This document shows, one piece after another, positions 22,935 to 34,366 of a stretch of 64,000 nt of DNA. Origin of the DNA: Tetracentron sinense. Taxonomy: Eukaryota > Streptophyta > Magnoliopsida > Trochodendrales > Trochodendraceae. The position numbers and the translations under genes are program-made. The stretch is from assembly GCA_015143295.1 (NCBI GenBank), contig CM026556.1, forward strand, positions 15,996,547-16,060,546. Reading direction: 5' to 3'. Positions within the stretch are counted from its first letter, which is position 1; each line of letters opens with the position of its first letter. The notes beneath the pieces were generated by a model. The model was given only the letters and a program-made list of their open reading frames with translations. It was not told the DNA's origin and did no database searches.

Positions 22935-23775
22935 CTTCGCGTTTTTGCAGAAATTTCAGTAAGGGCATTTTCATCTTTTGGGTGTTAAACCCTTACCCAT
23001 AAGGGTTTGCTCGACCCTTTGAGCCCTCATTCACAACCCTTAGACATTTTGAGAGCTAGAGAGTGAGAAGAAGAGGGTTTTGACCTAGGGTTTCCATTGA
23101 GGAAGAAATCAAAGGGGTGGACCATCCTAGGTCGTCCTCAAACTTGGATTTGCTTCAAGTTCAAGGCTTGGATTCTCCAAATCCAACCTCAAGCTCATGT
23201 GGAGTACCTCTTCCGAGCTAGGGCAGCGTTTCTACATCATCCTCAAGGATTTTCTTTCCCTTTTCAAGGTTAGTACACTCTTCCTAGTTACTTTGGTAAG
23301 AACCTAGGATTTTTCCAAGTAAATATGTGTTGGATCTTCCCCATTGCTCCCTTGTGTTGGTATATGCTAAATCCCTAAAACATAAACAAGATAATACAAA
23401 CAAATGGTGGAATGTATGAATGGATGAGGAGTGGAGGCGATTGGATGCCATGTTGTGATGTGTTGAATGATGGGAAAAATGGTGGAAGGGCATATTACGC
23501 ATAATGAACACACCCCAAGTGTTTGATGAAATGTTTGAATGAGAAAATATGAAATAACTAAAGGTAAAAAGGTTGAATACCACATGTTTGATAGAATGCA
23601 TGAATAAACTAAGATTTGAAAGCATGAGTCACATAAATGTTCCCCATTTGGCAAGTTGTATGCATGTGTTTATTTCGCTTCTTAAATTCTCATGTGAGTT
23701 GGGAATTGTTACAATGCTATATGTCATCATGATTTCACGATTGCTATGCACGAGCACATATGTAGATGCAGGATA

Positions 23776-24449
23776 TTGTCAAGGAGGTTGGTAGCCCAGG
23801 ATTATGCGGGTGCTAGCCTCTGGCTCATAAGAAACATATTGCATTGTCAAGGTGGTTGGTAGCCCAGGGATCATGCGGGTACTAACCCCTGGCTCATAAG
23901 AAAGGACTCGGAAAGGTTGCACTGTCAAGGAGGTTGGTAGCCCCGGTTAAGGGTGCTAACCTCTGGCTCATAAGAAAGGAAATGGTATTGTCAAGGAGGT
24001 TGGTAGCCCCGGTTAAGGGTGCTAACCTCTGGCTCATAAGAAAGAAAATGGTATTGTCAAAGAGGTTGGTAGCCCCGGTTAAGGGTGCTAACCTCTGGCT
24101 TATAAGAAAGAAAATGGTATTGTCAAGGAGGTTAGTAGCCCAGGATTATGCGGGTGCTAACCTCTGGCTCATAAGAAAGGAAATGGTATTGTCAAGGAGG
24201 TTAGTAGCCCAGGATTATGCGGGTGCTAACCTCTGGCTCATAAGTAAGGTATCGTACTGTCAAGGAGGCTGGTAGCCCAGGGATGTGCGGGTGCTAGCCT
24301 CTGGCTCATAAGAAGTGTATTGTACTGTCAAGGGGGTTGGTAGCCCAGGGATGTACGGGTGCTAACCCCTGGCTCATAAGAAAGGTATTGTACTGTCAAG
24401 GAGGTTGGTAGCCCAGGGATATGCGGGTGCTAACCTCTGGCTCATAAGA
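23776..24449 (+). repeat. Minisatellite in LTR-D
   Basis: Ten copies of a 66-70-bp unit with core GAGGTTGGTAGCCC...GGTGCTAACCTCTGGCTCAT. GAGGTT...AACCTC are complementary, so each unit can form a hairpin. One related copy sits in LTR-B at about 17510-17570. A repetitive open frame across it is a by-product. Confidence 0.9.
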
Positions 24450-24664
24450 AATATTAAAAGGACAACTCAAAAAGGAATTGTATGATGCATAGATATGTTT
24501 TAGTTTAATAATAATTATGACTTGATAAAATGTTTATGTATGAGGTTGCTAGAAATGATTATGAACTATACTCCTCCCATTTCTTGTATATGATGTTGTT
24601 CGTTATTACCATTGTTAGTTAGGGGCTTGTACTCGCTGAGTATTCCATGCTCAGCCGTACTTTC

Positions 24665-24820
24665 ATGTCGGCAGGTACCCGAGTCCCTCTCGACATTTGT
24701 GATCCGGGCCCTTGGATAGAGGAGGACTATGGCGAGGAGGAACCTTATGAGGATCTAGTAGTCGAGCCTCAGGCGGAGGCGAGAGACTTAGACCATTGGC
24801 CCCACGGGGATGACTATTGA
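24665..24820 (+). CDS. Short LTR-encoded ORF (MSAG type) in LTR-D
   Basis: Fifty-one codons from ATG TCG GCA GGT to TGA, or 57 from the in-frame ATG at 24647 (MLSRTF then MSAG). The core PLDICDPGPWIEEDYGEEE matches the Ty3-A and Tekay-N copies, with conservative changes (F/L, I/V, E/D). The tail is longer and acidic (VVEPQAEARDLDHWPHGDDY). No membrane segment. Function unknown. Confidence 0.5.
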   Translation: MSAGTRVPLDICDPGPWIEEDYGEEEPYEDLVVEPQAEARDLDHWPHGDDY

Positions 24821-25110
24821 GCGAGACAGAGTTGTATTTTGTCTTTTGTATTTTGTTAGGTGGGCCTGTCCACCTTAGACTTAGACGTCTTTTGTATCTA
24901 TGTTAACTTGGAATACTACATTTTGGATCATTATAAAGAAAAGAAAATTTTAGTTTTCTCTTCCGCAAATTATGTTTAGCTTCCGCGCTCTGATTATCAT
25001 TGTTTAATACCTTATTTATCTTGTTCATCACAGGATGGTTTGGCAGGTTTGTATAGTCCACCTAAAGTATCCCTAAACTCCTAGGGGGTATTTTGGGGCG
25101 TGACAATTCA

Positions 25111-25930
25111 GCTTCTCCTCCTTATCGGAATCGTTTGACCACGAGCCATTGTTTCAACATCTCAAGAAGATTTTGCCTCATCCAAAGTGGCTAGAATGGC
25201 AGCGACTGAGGTATAAGAATGTTACCTTTCCGAGAGATTTTGCTCGAGCTGTGTACCGGTACCTTGGAACAATGGAGTTATAAACTACTCTGAATCGGGG
25301 TTGTTCCTTGTACTAACAACATTTACGGACACCATTTCATAATGGGGCTATGATGTTCTGTTCCTTGGTTTCTCCCGAACACGATGAGTATGAGATGACC
25401 TTTGCTTTCTAGACCTTCTTGGATTTGACTGGTAATTTGATGCCCTCATCGATAGAGCTGAGGGGTATTTCCAGTTTCTGAGCTGGAGGATCTCCTCAGG
25501 AATTTTCATCCTTGACATTTCAAATGGAGAAGAACTTATATTCAGTACTTTAACCCGAGGGTCATACGGTACTCTGGTTTTTCTTTCTGGTTCCGTATTT
25601 ATTTGCCCCTAGAATGGGCTAACATCTCTGGACTGAGGCCGTTGATGTTGATGACGAATAGTTGTCGTCATTACTGTGAAGGTCGCCGGATTAACTCCTC
25701 TGAATGCATTTGGACCTAGCCTAAACAATAAGTTCCTATTTGCTAGTGCTAAGTCCAAGTGTGTATTTGCATTAACAATCGGGTGACTTTGATCATGACT
25801 ACTAATGCCCATTGTGTAGTTTGAAGAAACTTGCAAGTTCACATCTCCACTTCTTGATCTGATAACATCATTGATAATATCATCAGGTGTTGAGTGTTGT
25901 CCCAGGGGGACCTTGTTCCTGTTGGCCTTC
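25111..25930. other. Remnant between LTR-D and TAT-M; fragmentary plus-strand frame
   Basis: Continues the old remnant after the LTR-D target site. On the plus strand a short frame at about 25127-25285 (HEPLFQHLKKILPHPKWLEW, VTFPRDFARAVYRYLG) looks protein-like but meets stops. I do not recognise the family; it could be an extra ORF of the old TAT element in antisense. The minus-strand open frame at 25609-26001 crosses into the TAT-M LTR and is probably not real. Confidence 0.35.
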
Positions 25931-27137
25931 TGTGAGTGCAGGAAATTCACTCCCCTAATTGTTTGTGGCTCACGGGTTTTTGAGAGTCGCCACCTATTCA
26001 TTCAGAATGGATAATCCCCCGAAGTTTTGGATAAGGTCTTGGTCCACGAGAGAGATCACGGTAAGGGGTTCAGTTAAGTCCGGGGAAGGTGTTAGGCACC
26101 CCGAGGCTTCCATTTAAAACGGTTCCGTACTCCTCGGGTTTAAGTCAAATAAAGTTAATCTTGTTTAGAATGGCGAAATGTTTAAGTGAACACTAATCCA
26201 AGAAGGGAAAAGCTAACTGGGGTCGGGCCTGTGTTGGGCTGCCTACGTACTCACAGGGTGAGATCAGACCGAGCGTAGTTTTGGCACGTGAGCCTGTGCC
26301 GAGGCTAGGGGCGTGTGTGTGTGCACCAAGGGTGGCTAACATGGACTAGTCTGGTAGACTAGGGTTTGGTTGAGCGAGGAGGTCAAGTGCAAGGCATTGT
26401 AAGCCCAGTAGGCTTAGGGAGTAGTCCGGTAGACTAGGGAGGAGTCCGGCCCGGGTTAGGGTTGCTAACCGGGATTAGGCCAAACTAACAGTAGTTAGGG
26501 TTGCTAACCACAGTAAAGGGTGAGTGAGTTGTAGCCCGGTAGGCTAAGACGGGGCCCGGTAGGCCAAGGTAAGTCTGGTAAACTTGGTTTTTAGGCCTGG
26601 TAGGCCGTAAACCGAAGTTATCTACGATTAGGGTTGCTAATCACGGTCAAGGGGTTCTAACTGTGGTTAGGGTTGCTAACCAGGGTTAGGGAGAGGGCCA
26701 AAGTCAGTATTATGGTCCGATGATATTTTAAGGAATGTCCGTTTAATTTTCCAAACGTTTGTTGGGTTAAGAGGTGCTTAACCGCTGTTAAATGTTAATC
26801 GGAGGTGGATTTAACCATTGTTAAGGGTCTGGTATAGTCCAAGGTGGGCCCAGAGGGCTAGGCAGGGCCTAAAGTGGCCTCCTATCAGGCCTGGGCCCCT
26901 ACAAAAGCCCAGAAATAAAACAAAGTTTGATGTTGGTAATGTAATTACCTACATTATGGACAGTGCTTTAAGACTGTGTTTTGCCATTGTTAACTAGGGT
27001 TAAGCTGTAACCCGAGGTGAACCGAGGGTAGGGGAGTGTAGAGGGGACTTCTGGGAAGAGATCAGGCCAGGTGTGGACCCCAAGGGATGCTAAGAGTGGG
27101 CCCAACAAGAGTGTAAAGCCACTGTAACAGACAGTGC

Positions 27138-28012
27138 ACCTAGGTAAGCCTCTCCAGTCAAACCCTAGAAAAACCCATCTAAGTGTAGTTAAAATCCCTT
27201 AACTATGGTTACACCTTGTCAAAATCCTTAGCATTAGGTAACCCTAGCATAACCCTAGCTAAGCCCATGGCCTATAGGCCCAAACCCTTTAATCCAAGCC
27301 CACAAGGCCCAAAAACCCTTAGGATAGTCCCATATACCTGAGTGTGCAGGGCCCAGCCCATTTTCAAACTAAAATCCATGATGTTGGTAGACCCTCTACC
27401 GACGTCTTTTTTTGGCCTGTTTTCGCTTTGTCGGTAGAACTTCTACCAACATCTTCAAGTTCCGAGTTTACAGTCTGCAAACCCCCTGGACACTCCACCA
27501 TCCCTTCCTCCACCTCGGTCTCTCCCTTCCCAGCTCTTAGTCGACCTCCAGAGGGTCCAATCCCCTCTCCCTCTTCTTTTAAATCCCTCTTAGGTCCTAG
27601 GTGTCCATCCCTATAAAACCCAAACCCACCTTCACTGTAAACGGTCGACAGAATTTCCAAGGTAAAAACCCCTACTGAAAAACCTCTCCTCTCCCTTGGT
27701 CTTGATCCCATGCCAAATGGAGGAGGTGGCTGTGACTGCGATGATGGTACTCCGGGGATGGACTACAGCAGCTAGAGGAGGTCTAAGGTAGGTCCAGCTG
27801 TTGTAGTCCATCCCCGGAGCACCACCACCGCAGTCACAGCCACCTCCTCCATTTGGCATGGGATCAAGACCAAGGGAGAGGAGAGGTTTGTCAGCAGGGG
27901 TTTTTACCTTGGAAATTTTGTCGACCGTTTACAGTGAAGGTAGGTTTGGGTTTCAAAGGGATGGACACCTAGGACCTAAGAGGGATTTAAAAGAAGAGGG
28001 AGAGGGGTATTG
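27138..28012. repeat. Long palindrome: left arm, 22-nt spacer and first part of right arm
   Basis: Left arm 27138-27773, spacer 27774-27795, right arm 27796-28012, resuming at 49512-49934 after Copia-II. Arms are about 635 bp with few mismatches. Example: TCCGGGGATGGACTACAGCA (27751) faces its complement at 27798-27818 with one change. The left arm has TATAAAA at 27612-27618 on the plus strand, which is mutated in the right arm. Internal small hairpins carry GTCGGTAGA/TCTACCGAC. Confidence 0.85.
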
Positions 28013-29497
28013 TGTTAGCCTCAGGGTTACAACCATGAGTGTCCCTAATAATTTTGATAATAACATAACAATGAAATGAAAATATTTGGTACTAATGAAA
28101 CCATTTAAGTGCGTGAACATTTCAGATTACATAAGTTGATAGCACTCCAATCATGAAAAAGGATGGAAATTGTCCAAGAGGAAGTTCAACCCAATACAAG
28201 ATGAAGATTCAAGAAGAGACCTTAGTCCAAGTTAAGACCATTGAAGACAAAATGCAAAATCACAAGACCCAAGTCAAGCCAAGATTATCTCACATTTTTC
28301 TAAATGTATTATTCTGAGAATGTATAGGACTTATATAAAAATTCCTCAAAAGAAAGGTGAAGTAAATAAGCTCAAGAACCATAGATTGACCAAAGGAGCC
28401 TAGGACATCTTTTGAAATCAATTTAAGGCCCTAATGAATCATAAAAAGATAGCTACTTGACCTAGGAAATCAATCAAATCCCTTCGGTCTGATCCTTGAC
28501 TAAATTCAAAGTTTTTACTTTGAATTCATCGACGAATTATCTGGGTAGATTGAATTCGGCGACGAAGTCATGACAGAATTTTTAAAAGTCTATTCTGTCT
28601 CATGAATTCATCAACGAAATCTTTGGTTGGGTTAAGATTCGGCAATGAATTCGTTTCAAGATTTTTTTGAAATCCAATTCTGTCTTTTGAATTCGGCGAC
28701 GAACTCAAGTAGGAACTCCACTTCATCGACGAAATCATGTCTGAAACAGAAAATTTTCTGTAACGGCTAGTTTGCAACGGACCTAAAAGCATTTAATGCT
28801 TCCCCACCGGCACTATTGGATCAAATGCTATAAAAGGAGTTCATTTATGAAAGAATATTAACTCTTGATCGCTGCAATAACTCCCATTGATCCCTCATTC
28901 ATTGCTATTGATTTTCACTCACTCTCACACTTAGAAAATAATCAAAAGTTTCTCTTGAGCTCATTCAAGTCTACTTTCTTTGAGAGACTTTATTAGAGTT
29001 TGTATTTCACTCTTATCGAGCTCATTTAAGGATCCTTCTGTTCGGATTTTCAATCCAAAACCTATTTATTGAGAGTAGTCAAGAATCCAGGATTCTTGCA
29101 CTGAAGTGGTTGCTTCAGCAATATCAAGAGAGAGTTGTATTCTTGAAAGGTTTCAGCTCGGCCTAAAGGAGAGCTTGAAAGGTGATATCTCGACCTGTAA
29201 AGAGAGATTCTAAGGGTTTGGACTCCACCTGTGAAGGAGCCTATACGATTAAGGAATTGTGGTGAATCCTCTAGCTGGAAGCTGAGGCGGGGAGTAGGCT
29301 GGTTTGCTGAACCTCGAGAACAAATCTTGAGTTTGCACTCTTCTTATCTCTTCTCTCTCTTTTAATATTCCATTGTTTTATCTTGTTGCATATTATACTC
29401 TATTCCGCTCTTTGAACTTGTAGTTCATACTTTTAATTTTTAAAAATCTGCCTTAGACCCTATTCACCCCCCCTTTAGGGTCATTACCTGGCCAACA
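28013..29497 (+). repeat. Copia-II 5' LTR
   Basis: Begins TGTTAGCCTC and ends CAACA; 1485 bp. U3 has repeated GAATTCG(G/T)CGACGAA motifs at about 28518-28740, with TATAAAAG at 28829-28836. The end carries the C-rich block CACCCCCCCTTTAGGG at 29465-29480, as in Copia-I. Confidence 0.95.
28518..28836 (+). promoter_or_regulatory. Copia-II U3 motif array and TATA box
   Basis: About six variants of TTCG(G/T)CGACGAA, often inside GAATTC, then TATAAAAG at 28829-28836. The 3' LTR carries the same layout with TATAAAAG at 48838-48845. Confidence 0.65.
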
Positions 29498-29499
29498 AT

Positions 29500-29511
29500 T
29501 GATATCAGAGC
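29500..29511 (+). other. Primer-binding site of Copia-II
   Basis: TGATATCAGAGC, one mismatch from the initiator Met-tRNA complement TGGTATCAGAGC, two bases after the 5' LTR. Confidence 0.85.
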
Positions 29512-29557
29512 CTAATACTCTAATTAGATCTAAATAATCTGAGTAATCGATTTTATT

Positions 29558-30787
29558 ATGGCAAACAATGTATTTACAACAAGCCTAGGAGAAGGACAGT
29601 CCACCACTAAACCACCATTGTTTAATGGAGAAAATTATAACTATTGGAAAACTAGGATGATGTATTACATTCAAGTTCTAGATTATGAGTGTTGGAGAGT
29701 AATAGTCAATGGCCCACATCTTCCCACAAAAATTATGGATGATGTCAAAATTCCTAAGGTAGAGGAAGAATGGAATAAAGCTGACATTAAGCTCATTCAA
29801 ATTAATGCTAAAGCTATTAGCAACCTATACTGTGCTTTGAGTCCCCAAGAATTTAACAGAGTGTCTGGATGTGACTCTGCTAAAGAAATATGAGATAAAC
29901 TGAAAGTCACCTATGAAGGGACTAATCAGGTTAAAGAAGAAAAGATTAGCATGCTTGTTCACAAGTATGAATTATTTAAAATGGAAAAAGAAGAATCTGT
30001 CGGTGATATCACCAGATTTACTAACATTTTAAATGGTCTTAAATCTCTGGGTAAAGTGTATTCTAATGCAGAAAACGTGAGAAAGATTTTAAGATCATTG
30101 CCCAAGGATTGGACTCCAAAAGTAACAGCAATCCAAGAAGCTAAGGACCTCACCAAACTGCCTATGAATGAGCTGCTGGGATCTCTTATGACTCATGAAG
30201 TCATAATGAAGGATCAAATGCCTGATGAACCTAGAACCAAGAAAGGGTTGGCTCTCAAGTCTACTCAAGTTTAAATCAGTGATGAGGAAACCAGCAGTGA
30301 TGATGAAGATATAGCCTTGATGGCAAGAAGGTTCAAAAGGTTCCTCAAGCATAAGAAGAACTTCAAAAAAAGACCATACAAGGAGTTCTCAAAAGAAGTG
30401 AAAAAAGCTGAATCTAGCAAGAAGGAACCTCTCACTTGTTATGAATGTAAGAAGCCAGGCCACATAAGGACTCACTGCCCTCAACTCAAGAAAAGCCAAA
30501 AGTACAAGAAGAAGGCTATGATGGCAACTTGGGATGACTCAGATGGAAGCAAGTCGGAAGATTCAAGTGATGAAGAAGTAGCAAATCTATGTCTCATGGT
30601 AAATGAGGATGAGGTAACTTCTTCCCCAAATGATTCTCTCTCATATGATGAAATAAGAGAAGCATTTGATGAACTTTATACTGAATTTGGTAGAATAGCT
30701 AAATTAAACAAATCCTTTAAAAAGGAAATCCACACTCTCTCACAATCATGTGAAACTCTACAAAAAGAGGAGTATGTTAGCCATTGA
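29558..30787 (+). pseudogene. gag: Copia-II gag, two in-frame stops
   Basis: One frame with stops at 29891-29893 (TGA where TGG would fit the conserved EIWDKL) and 30272-30274 (TAA). The N-terminal segment (KPPLFNGENYNYWKTRM) and UBN2-type domain (VTYEGT..., ILRSLPKDWTPKVTAIQEAKDL) match Copia-I gag. The CCHC knuckle CYECKKPGHIRTHC is intact at about 30438-30480, followed by the acidic WDDSDGS segment and the start of a coiled coil. Near 30770 a frameshift passes the reading to the 30750-31253 frame. Confidence 0.88.
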
Positions 30788-31253
30788 GAATGAGGAATTG
30801 AGTAAGAAATTAAATGATATTGAAAATGTTCATCATAACTCACCATGTGAATGTGATAAGCAAAAAGATAAAGTCAAGGACTTGACTAATACTGTCCTCC
30901 TATTCACAAATGGTCAAAAGAACCTAGAAAGACTTTTAGGACAGCAAAGATGTGTTTTTAACAAGGCTGGACTTGGTTATAATACTTTTTCAAAACAAAA
31001 ATATTTTCAAAACTTCTTTACAAAACTAAGTAGTCACCAAACTCCACCATCTACCTCATTTTATAATGGTAAAATAATTAGAAAAGTTTGGGTTCCAAAA
31101 GGAACATCTTCTATTTCAAAAACTAACCATAAAGGATCAAGAATGATATGGGTTCCCAAGGGAACTAATCCTCCCAAACCACAACCCAGATCACTTTGGG
31201 TACCATCCAAAACTGTTTGGGTATCGGGGGGAAAGTATCTTGGAGTTACTTGA
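30750..31253 (+). pseudogene. Copia-II gag C-terminus to protease linker
   Basis: A 167-residue frame continuing the gag coiled coil (IENEELSKKLNDIEN). It contains repeated VWVPKG/IWVPKG/LWVP motifs (residues about 110-160), a short repeat often seen just before the protease in plant copia elements. It ends at TGA 31253; the protease resumes in another frame. Confidence 0.75.
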
Positions 31254-31305
31254 ATTGGATGTGTAGGTATGCTTCAAATCAAGAACTTCCAAGACAACAT
31301 GGTTC

Positions 31306-32448
31306 TTGGACAGTGGATGCTCAAGGCATATGACTGGAAACAAGGAACTACTTGCATCAATCACTCCAAAGGATGGCGGTCATGTGACATTTGGAGACAA
31401 TGCCAAAGGGAAGATCATCGGCATAGGTAACATTGGTAAGAATAAATCTGCCTTTATAGAGAATGTACTATTCGTTGATGGTCTTAAGCATAATCTCATA
31501 AGTATTAAGAGATTGAATGTTTCATTTAACTCAAATATCTGCATGATTAAGGATAAAGATAATCTAAATACTTTGTTTGTAGTACATAGGAATGAAAATG
31601 TTTATACCTTAGATTTTGATGAACTTAAATCTCAAAACATGATATGTTTTTCTGCTATAGATGAAGCAAGTTGGCTATGGCATAGGAGACTAGGACATGC
31701 TAGTATGGATCATTTGTCTAAACTCTCTAAAATTGAATTAGTTAAAGGATTACCTAAAACTAAATTTATCAAGGATAAAATCTGTGATGCTTGTCAACTT
31801 GGAAAACAAATAAAATCTTCATTTCAAACCAAGAAAATGATTTCTACCACTAGGCCCTTAGAACTTTTGCATATAGATCTTTTTGGTCCAAATGAAGTAG
31901 CTAGCTTAGCTGGAAAAATTTATGCTTTTGTTATAGTGGATGATTTTTCAAGATGCTCATGGGTACTATTTCTTTCTCAGAAAAATGAAACATCTTCTCT
32001 ATTTGAAAAGTTTTGTAAAAGAGTTCAAAATGAAAAAGGTTATTCTATTAACAACATAAGAAGTGATAGAGGAGGAGAATTTAAAAATAAGGAACTCGAA
32101 TTTTTTTGTGATGAAAATGGTTTTAATCATAATTTTTCAGCACCTAGAACTCCTCAACAAAATGGTGTAGTAGAAAGAAACAATAGATCTCTTCAAGAAA
32201 TGGCTAGAACAATGCTGAATGAAAATAAGTTACCAAATTATTTTTGGGCTGAAGCCATTAACACTTCATGTTATGTAATTAATAGAGTTGTTATAAGAAA
32301 CAAATTAAATAAAACTCCCTATGAGCTATGGAATAGAAGAATCCCTAACATAAGTTATTTTAAGGTGTTTGGATGTAAATGCTTCATACTTATGATAAAC
32401 AACATCTTAAGAAATTTGATGTTAAATCTGTGGAAGGAATCTTCTTAG
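31306..32448 (+). pseudogene. pol: Copia-II protease and integrase
   Basis: 380 residues. Protease motif DSGCSRHMTG is at residues 2-11; the first codon is TTG within the polyprotein and not a true start. Integrase zinc residues are H126, H131, C160 and C163. The core has D191 (HIDLFGP), D254 (IRSDRGGEF) and E290 (VVERNN), giving DX35E. The frame is lost near 32385, where the C-terminus ([15 protein letters not shown]) continues in another frame, then stops. Integrase inserts the cDNA into host chromatin. Confidence 0.9.
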
Positions 32449-32770
32449 GATACTCTACTAATAGCAAAGCTTATAGAATATTTAATAAGAAATCATTAAT
32501 GTTGAAGAATCAATTCACGTAGTTTTTGATGAATCAAATCCTTTTAACAAAATCAATACTGATATAGATGATGAAATTGATAATCTTCCAAAAGCAATAT
32601 CTAATTTAGAAATCAACAAAGAAAATAAAAATGATCCAGAAAAATAAAAATCAAGTAACAACTCCATTGAAATAGATAATGAAGAAGAAATTGAAAATGA
32701 AGAATCCTATCAACTTCCTAAAGCTTGGAAATTAATAAAAGATCACCCTAAGGATCTAATACTTGGTAAT
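32449..32770 (+). pseudogene. Copia-II integrase-RT linker, decayed
   Basis: Acidic, asparagine-rich linker fragments ([42 protein letters not shown]) in shifting frames with stops near 32520 and 32645. This corresponds to the 5800-6030 stretch of Copia-I. Confidence 0.6.
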
Positions 32771-34366
32771 ATGGAACAAGGGGTTAGAATAAGAAGAAAT
32801 CTATTGAACCTTGCTTTCCTAAGTCAAATTGAACCTAAAAATGCCTTGAAAGCTATTGAAGATGAATCGTGGGGCATTGCGATGCAAGAAGAGCTAAATC
32901 AATTTGATAGAAATCAAGTTTGGGATCTAGTACCTAAACCAAATGATAAATCTATAATTGGAACAAAATGGGTATTCAGAAATAAAAAGGATGAAAATGG
33001 GAATGTAGTTAAAAACAAAGCAAGATTAGTAGATCAAGGTTACAATCAAGAAGAGGGGATAGATTTTGATGAAACATTTGCCCCGGTTGCTAGACTAGAA
33101 GCTATAAGAATGTTACTTGCATTTGCTAGTCATAAAGAGTTCAAATTGTATCAAATGGATGTAAAAAGCGCATTTCTAAATGGGTACATTAATGAAGAAG
33201 TGTATGTAAATCAACCACCTTACTTTGAAAATCATAAATTCCCTAATCATGTATTTAAGCTAACTAAAGCCTTATATGGATTAAAACAAGCTCCAAGAGC
33301 TTGGTATGATAGGCTAAGTAGCTTCTTAATTGAAAACGGATTCACAAGAGGTAAAATTGATACAACTTTATTCATAATGACCAAAAATGATGATATGCTA
33401 ATAATTCAAATCTATGTAGATGACATCATGTTTGGATCAACAAATGAATCTCTCTGTAGAATGTTTGCTAAAACAATGCAAAAAGAATTTGAAATGAGCA
33501 TGATGGGTGAATTAACATTCTTCTTAGGACTTCAAATCAAACAAACCAAATAAGGAACTTTCATTAATCAAACTAAATATACTAAAGAACTACTTAAAAA
33601 GTTTGGAATGGAAAACACTAAAATAATGGATACTCCTATGAGTCCATCAACCAAACTTGATAAGGATGAAAAAGAAAAAAATATTGATGAAAAACTCTAT
33701 AGAGGCATAATTGGAAGTCTTTTGTATCTCACTGCAAGTAGACCTGACATTATGTTCAGTGTCTGCATTTGTGCAAGATTTCAATCCTGTCCAAAAGAAT
33801 CTCACTTAACTACTGTAAAAAGAATCTTTAGATACCTACTTGGAACAATTGATTTAGGCTTATGGTATCCAAAGGACACAAACTTAGATCTAATAAGCTA
33901 TTCAGATGTAGACTTTGCTGGATGAAAAATAGATAGAAAAAGCACTAGTGGACCTTGTCACTTTTTAGGACATTCTCTTGTTTCATGGTTTAGCAAGAAA
34001 CAAAATTCAGTAGCCTTATCCACAGCTGAAGCTGAGTATTTGGCAGCTGGACTTTGTTGTGCTCAAACTCTCTACATGAAACAACAGCTAGAAGATTTTA
34101 AACTCATTTATACTAAAATTCCTATTAAGTGTGATAATACAAGTGCAATTTGCATGACTAAGAATCCCATTCAACACTCAAGAACTAAATACATAGAAAT
34201 AAGATATCACTTTATTAGAGATCATATGCAAAATGGAAATGTTATCTTGGAATTTGTTGATACTATTAATCAGCTTGCTGATATCTTTACTAAACCTCTA
34301 CAATTTGATAGGTTCAGTGCTTTGAGAAGAGAATTGGGAATGACTAGTCTGAAAGATCTAACTTAA
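32771..34366 (+). pseudogene. pol: Copia-II reverse transcriptase and RNase H, two in-frame stops
   Basis: One frame with stops at 33551-33553 (TAA) and 33923-33925 (TGA). RT motifs: [58 protein letters not shown] and YVDD (about 33416-33427). RNase H motifs: YSDVDFAG (about 33899), STAEAEYLAA (about 34019), CDNTSA (about 34130) and LADIFTKPL (about 34273). The frame ends naturally at 34366. The two stops remove the connection/RNase H part. Confidence 0.92.

Larger units (their letters stand above)
22518..25105 (+). repeat. LTR-D: solo Tekay-like LTR
   Basis: Begins TGTAGCACCCCGGAC and ends TTTTGGGGCGTGACA; 2588 bp. Target duplicate ATTCA at 22513-22517 and 25106-25110. It contains a conserved U3 box (22618-22715), palindrome array (22731-22934), minisatellite (23776-24449), conserved hairpin (24635-24655) and an MSAG-type ORF. 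The start matches the LTR-C start closely, so the two may be one family in opposite orientations. No internal region is present. Confidence 0.93.

Noticed and set aside
23934-24275. 113-codon frame with repeated VAPVKGANLWLIRK
   Set aside because: By-product of the LTR-D minisatellite; unit-length changes break it elsewhere.
27364-28079. Open frames of about 75-115 codons on both strands (MGSRPRERRG...)
   Set aside because: They mirror each other because of the palindrome and match no known protein; probably chance frames in GC-richer LTR sequence.
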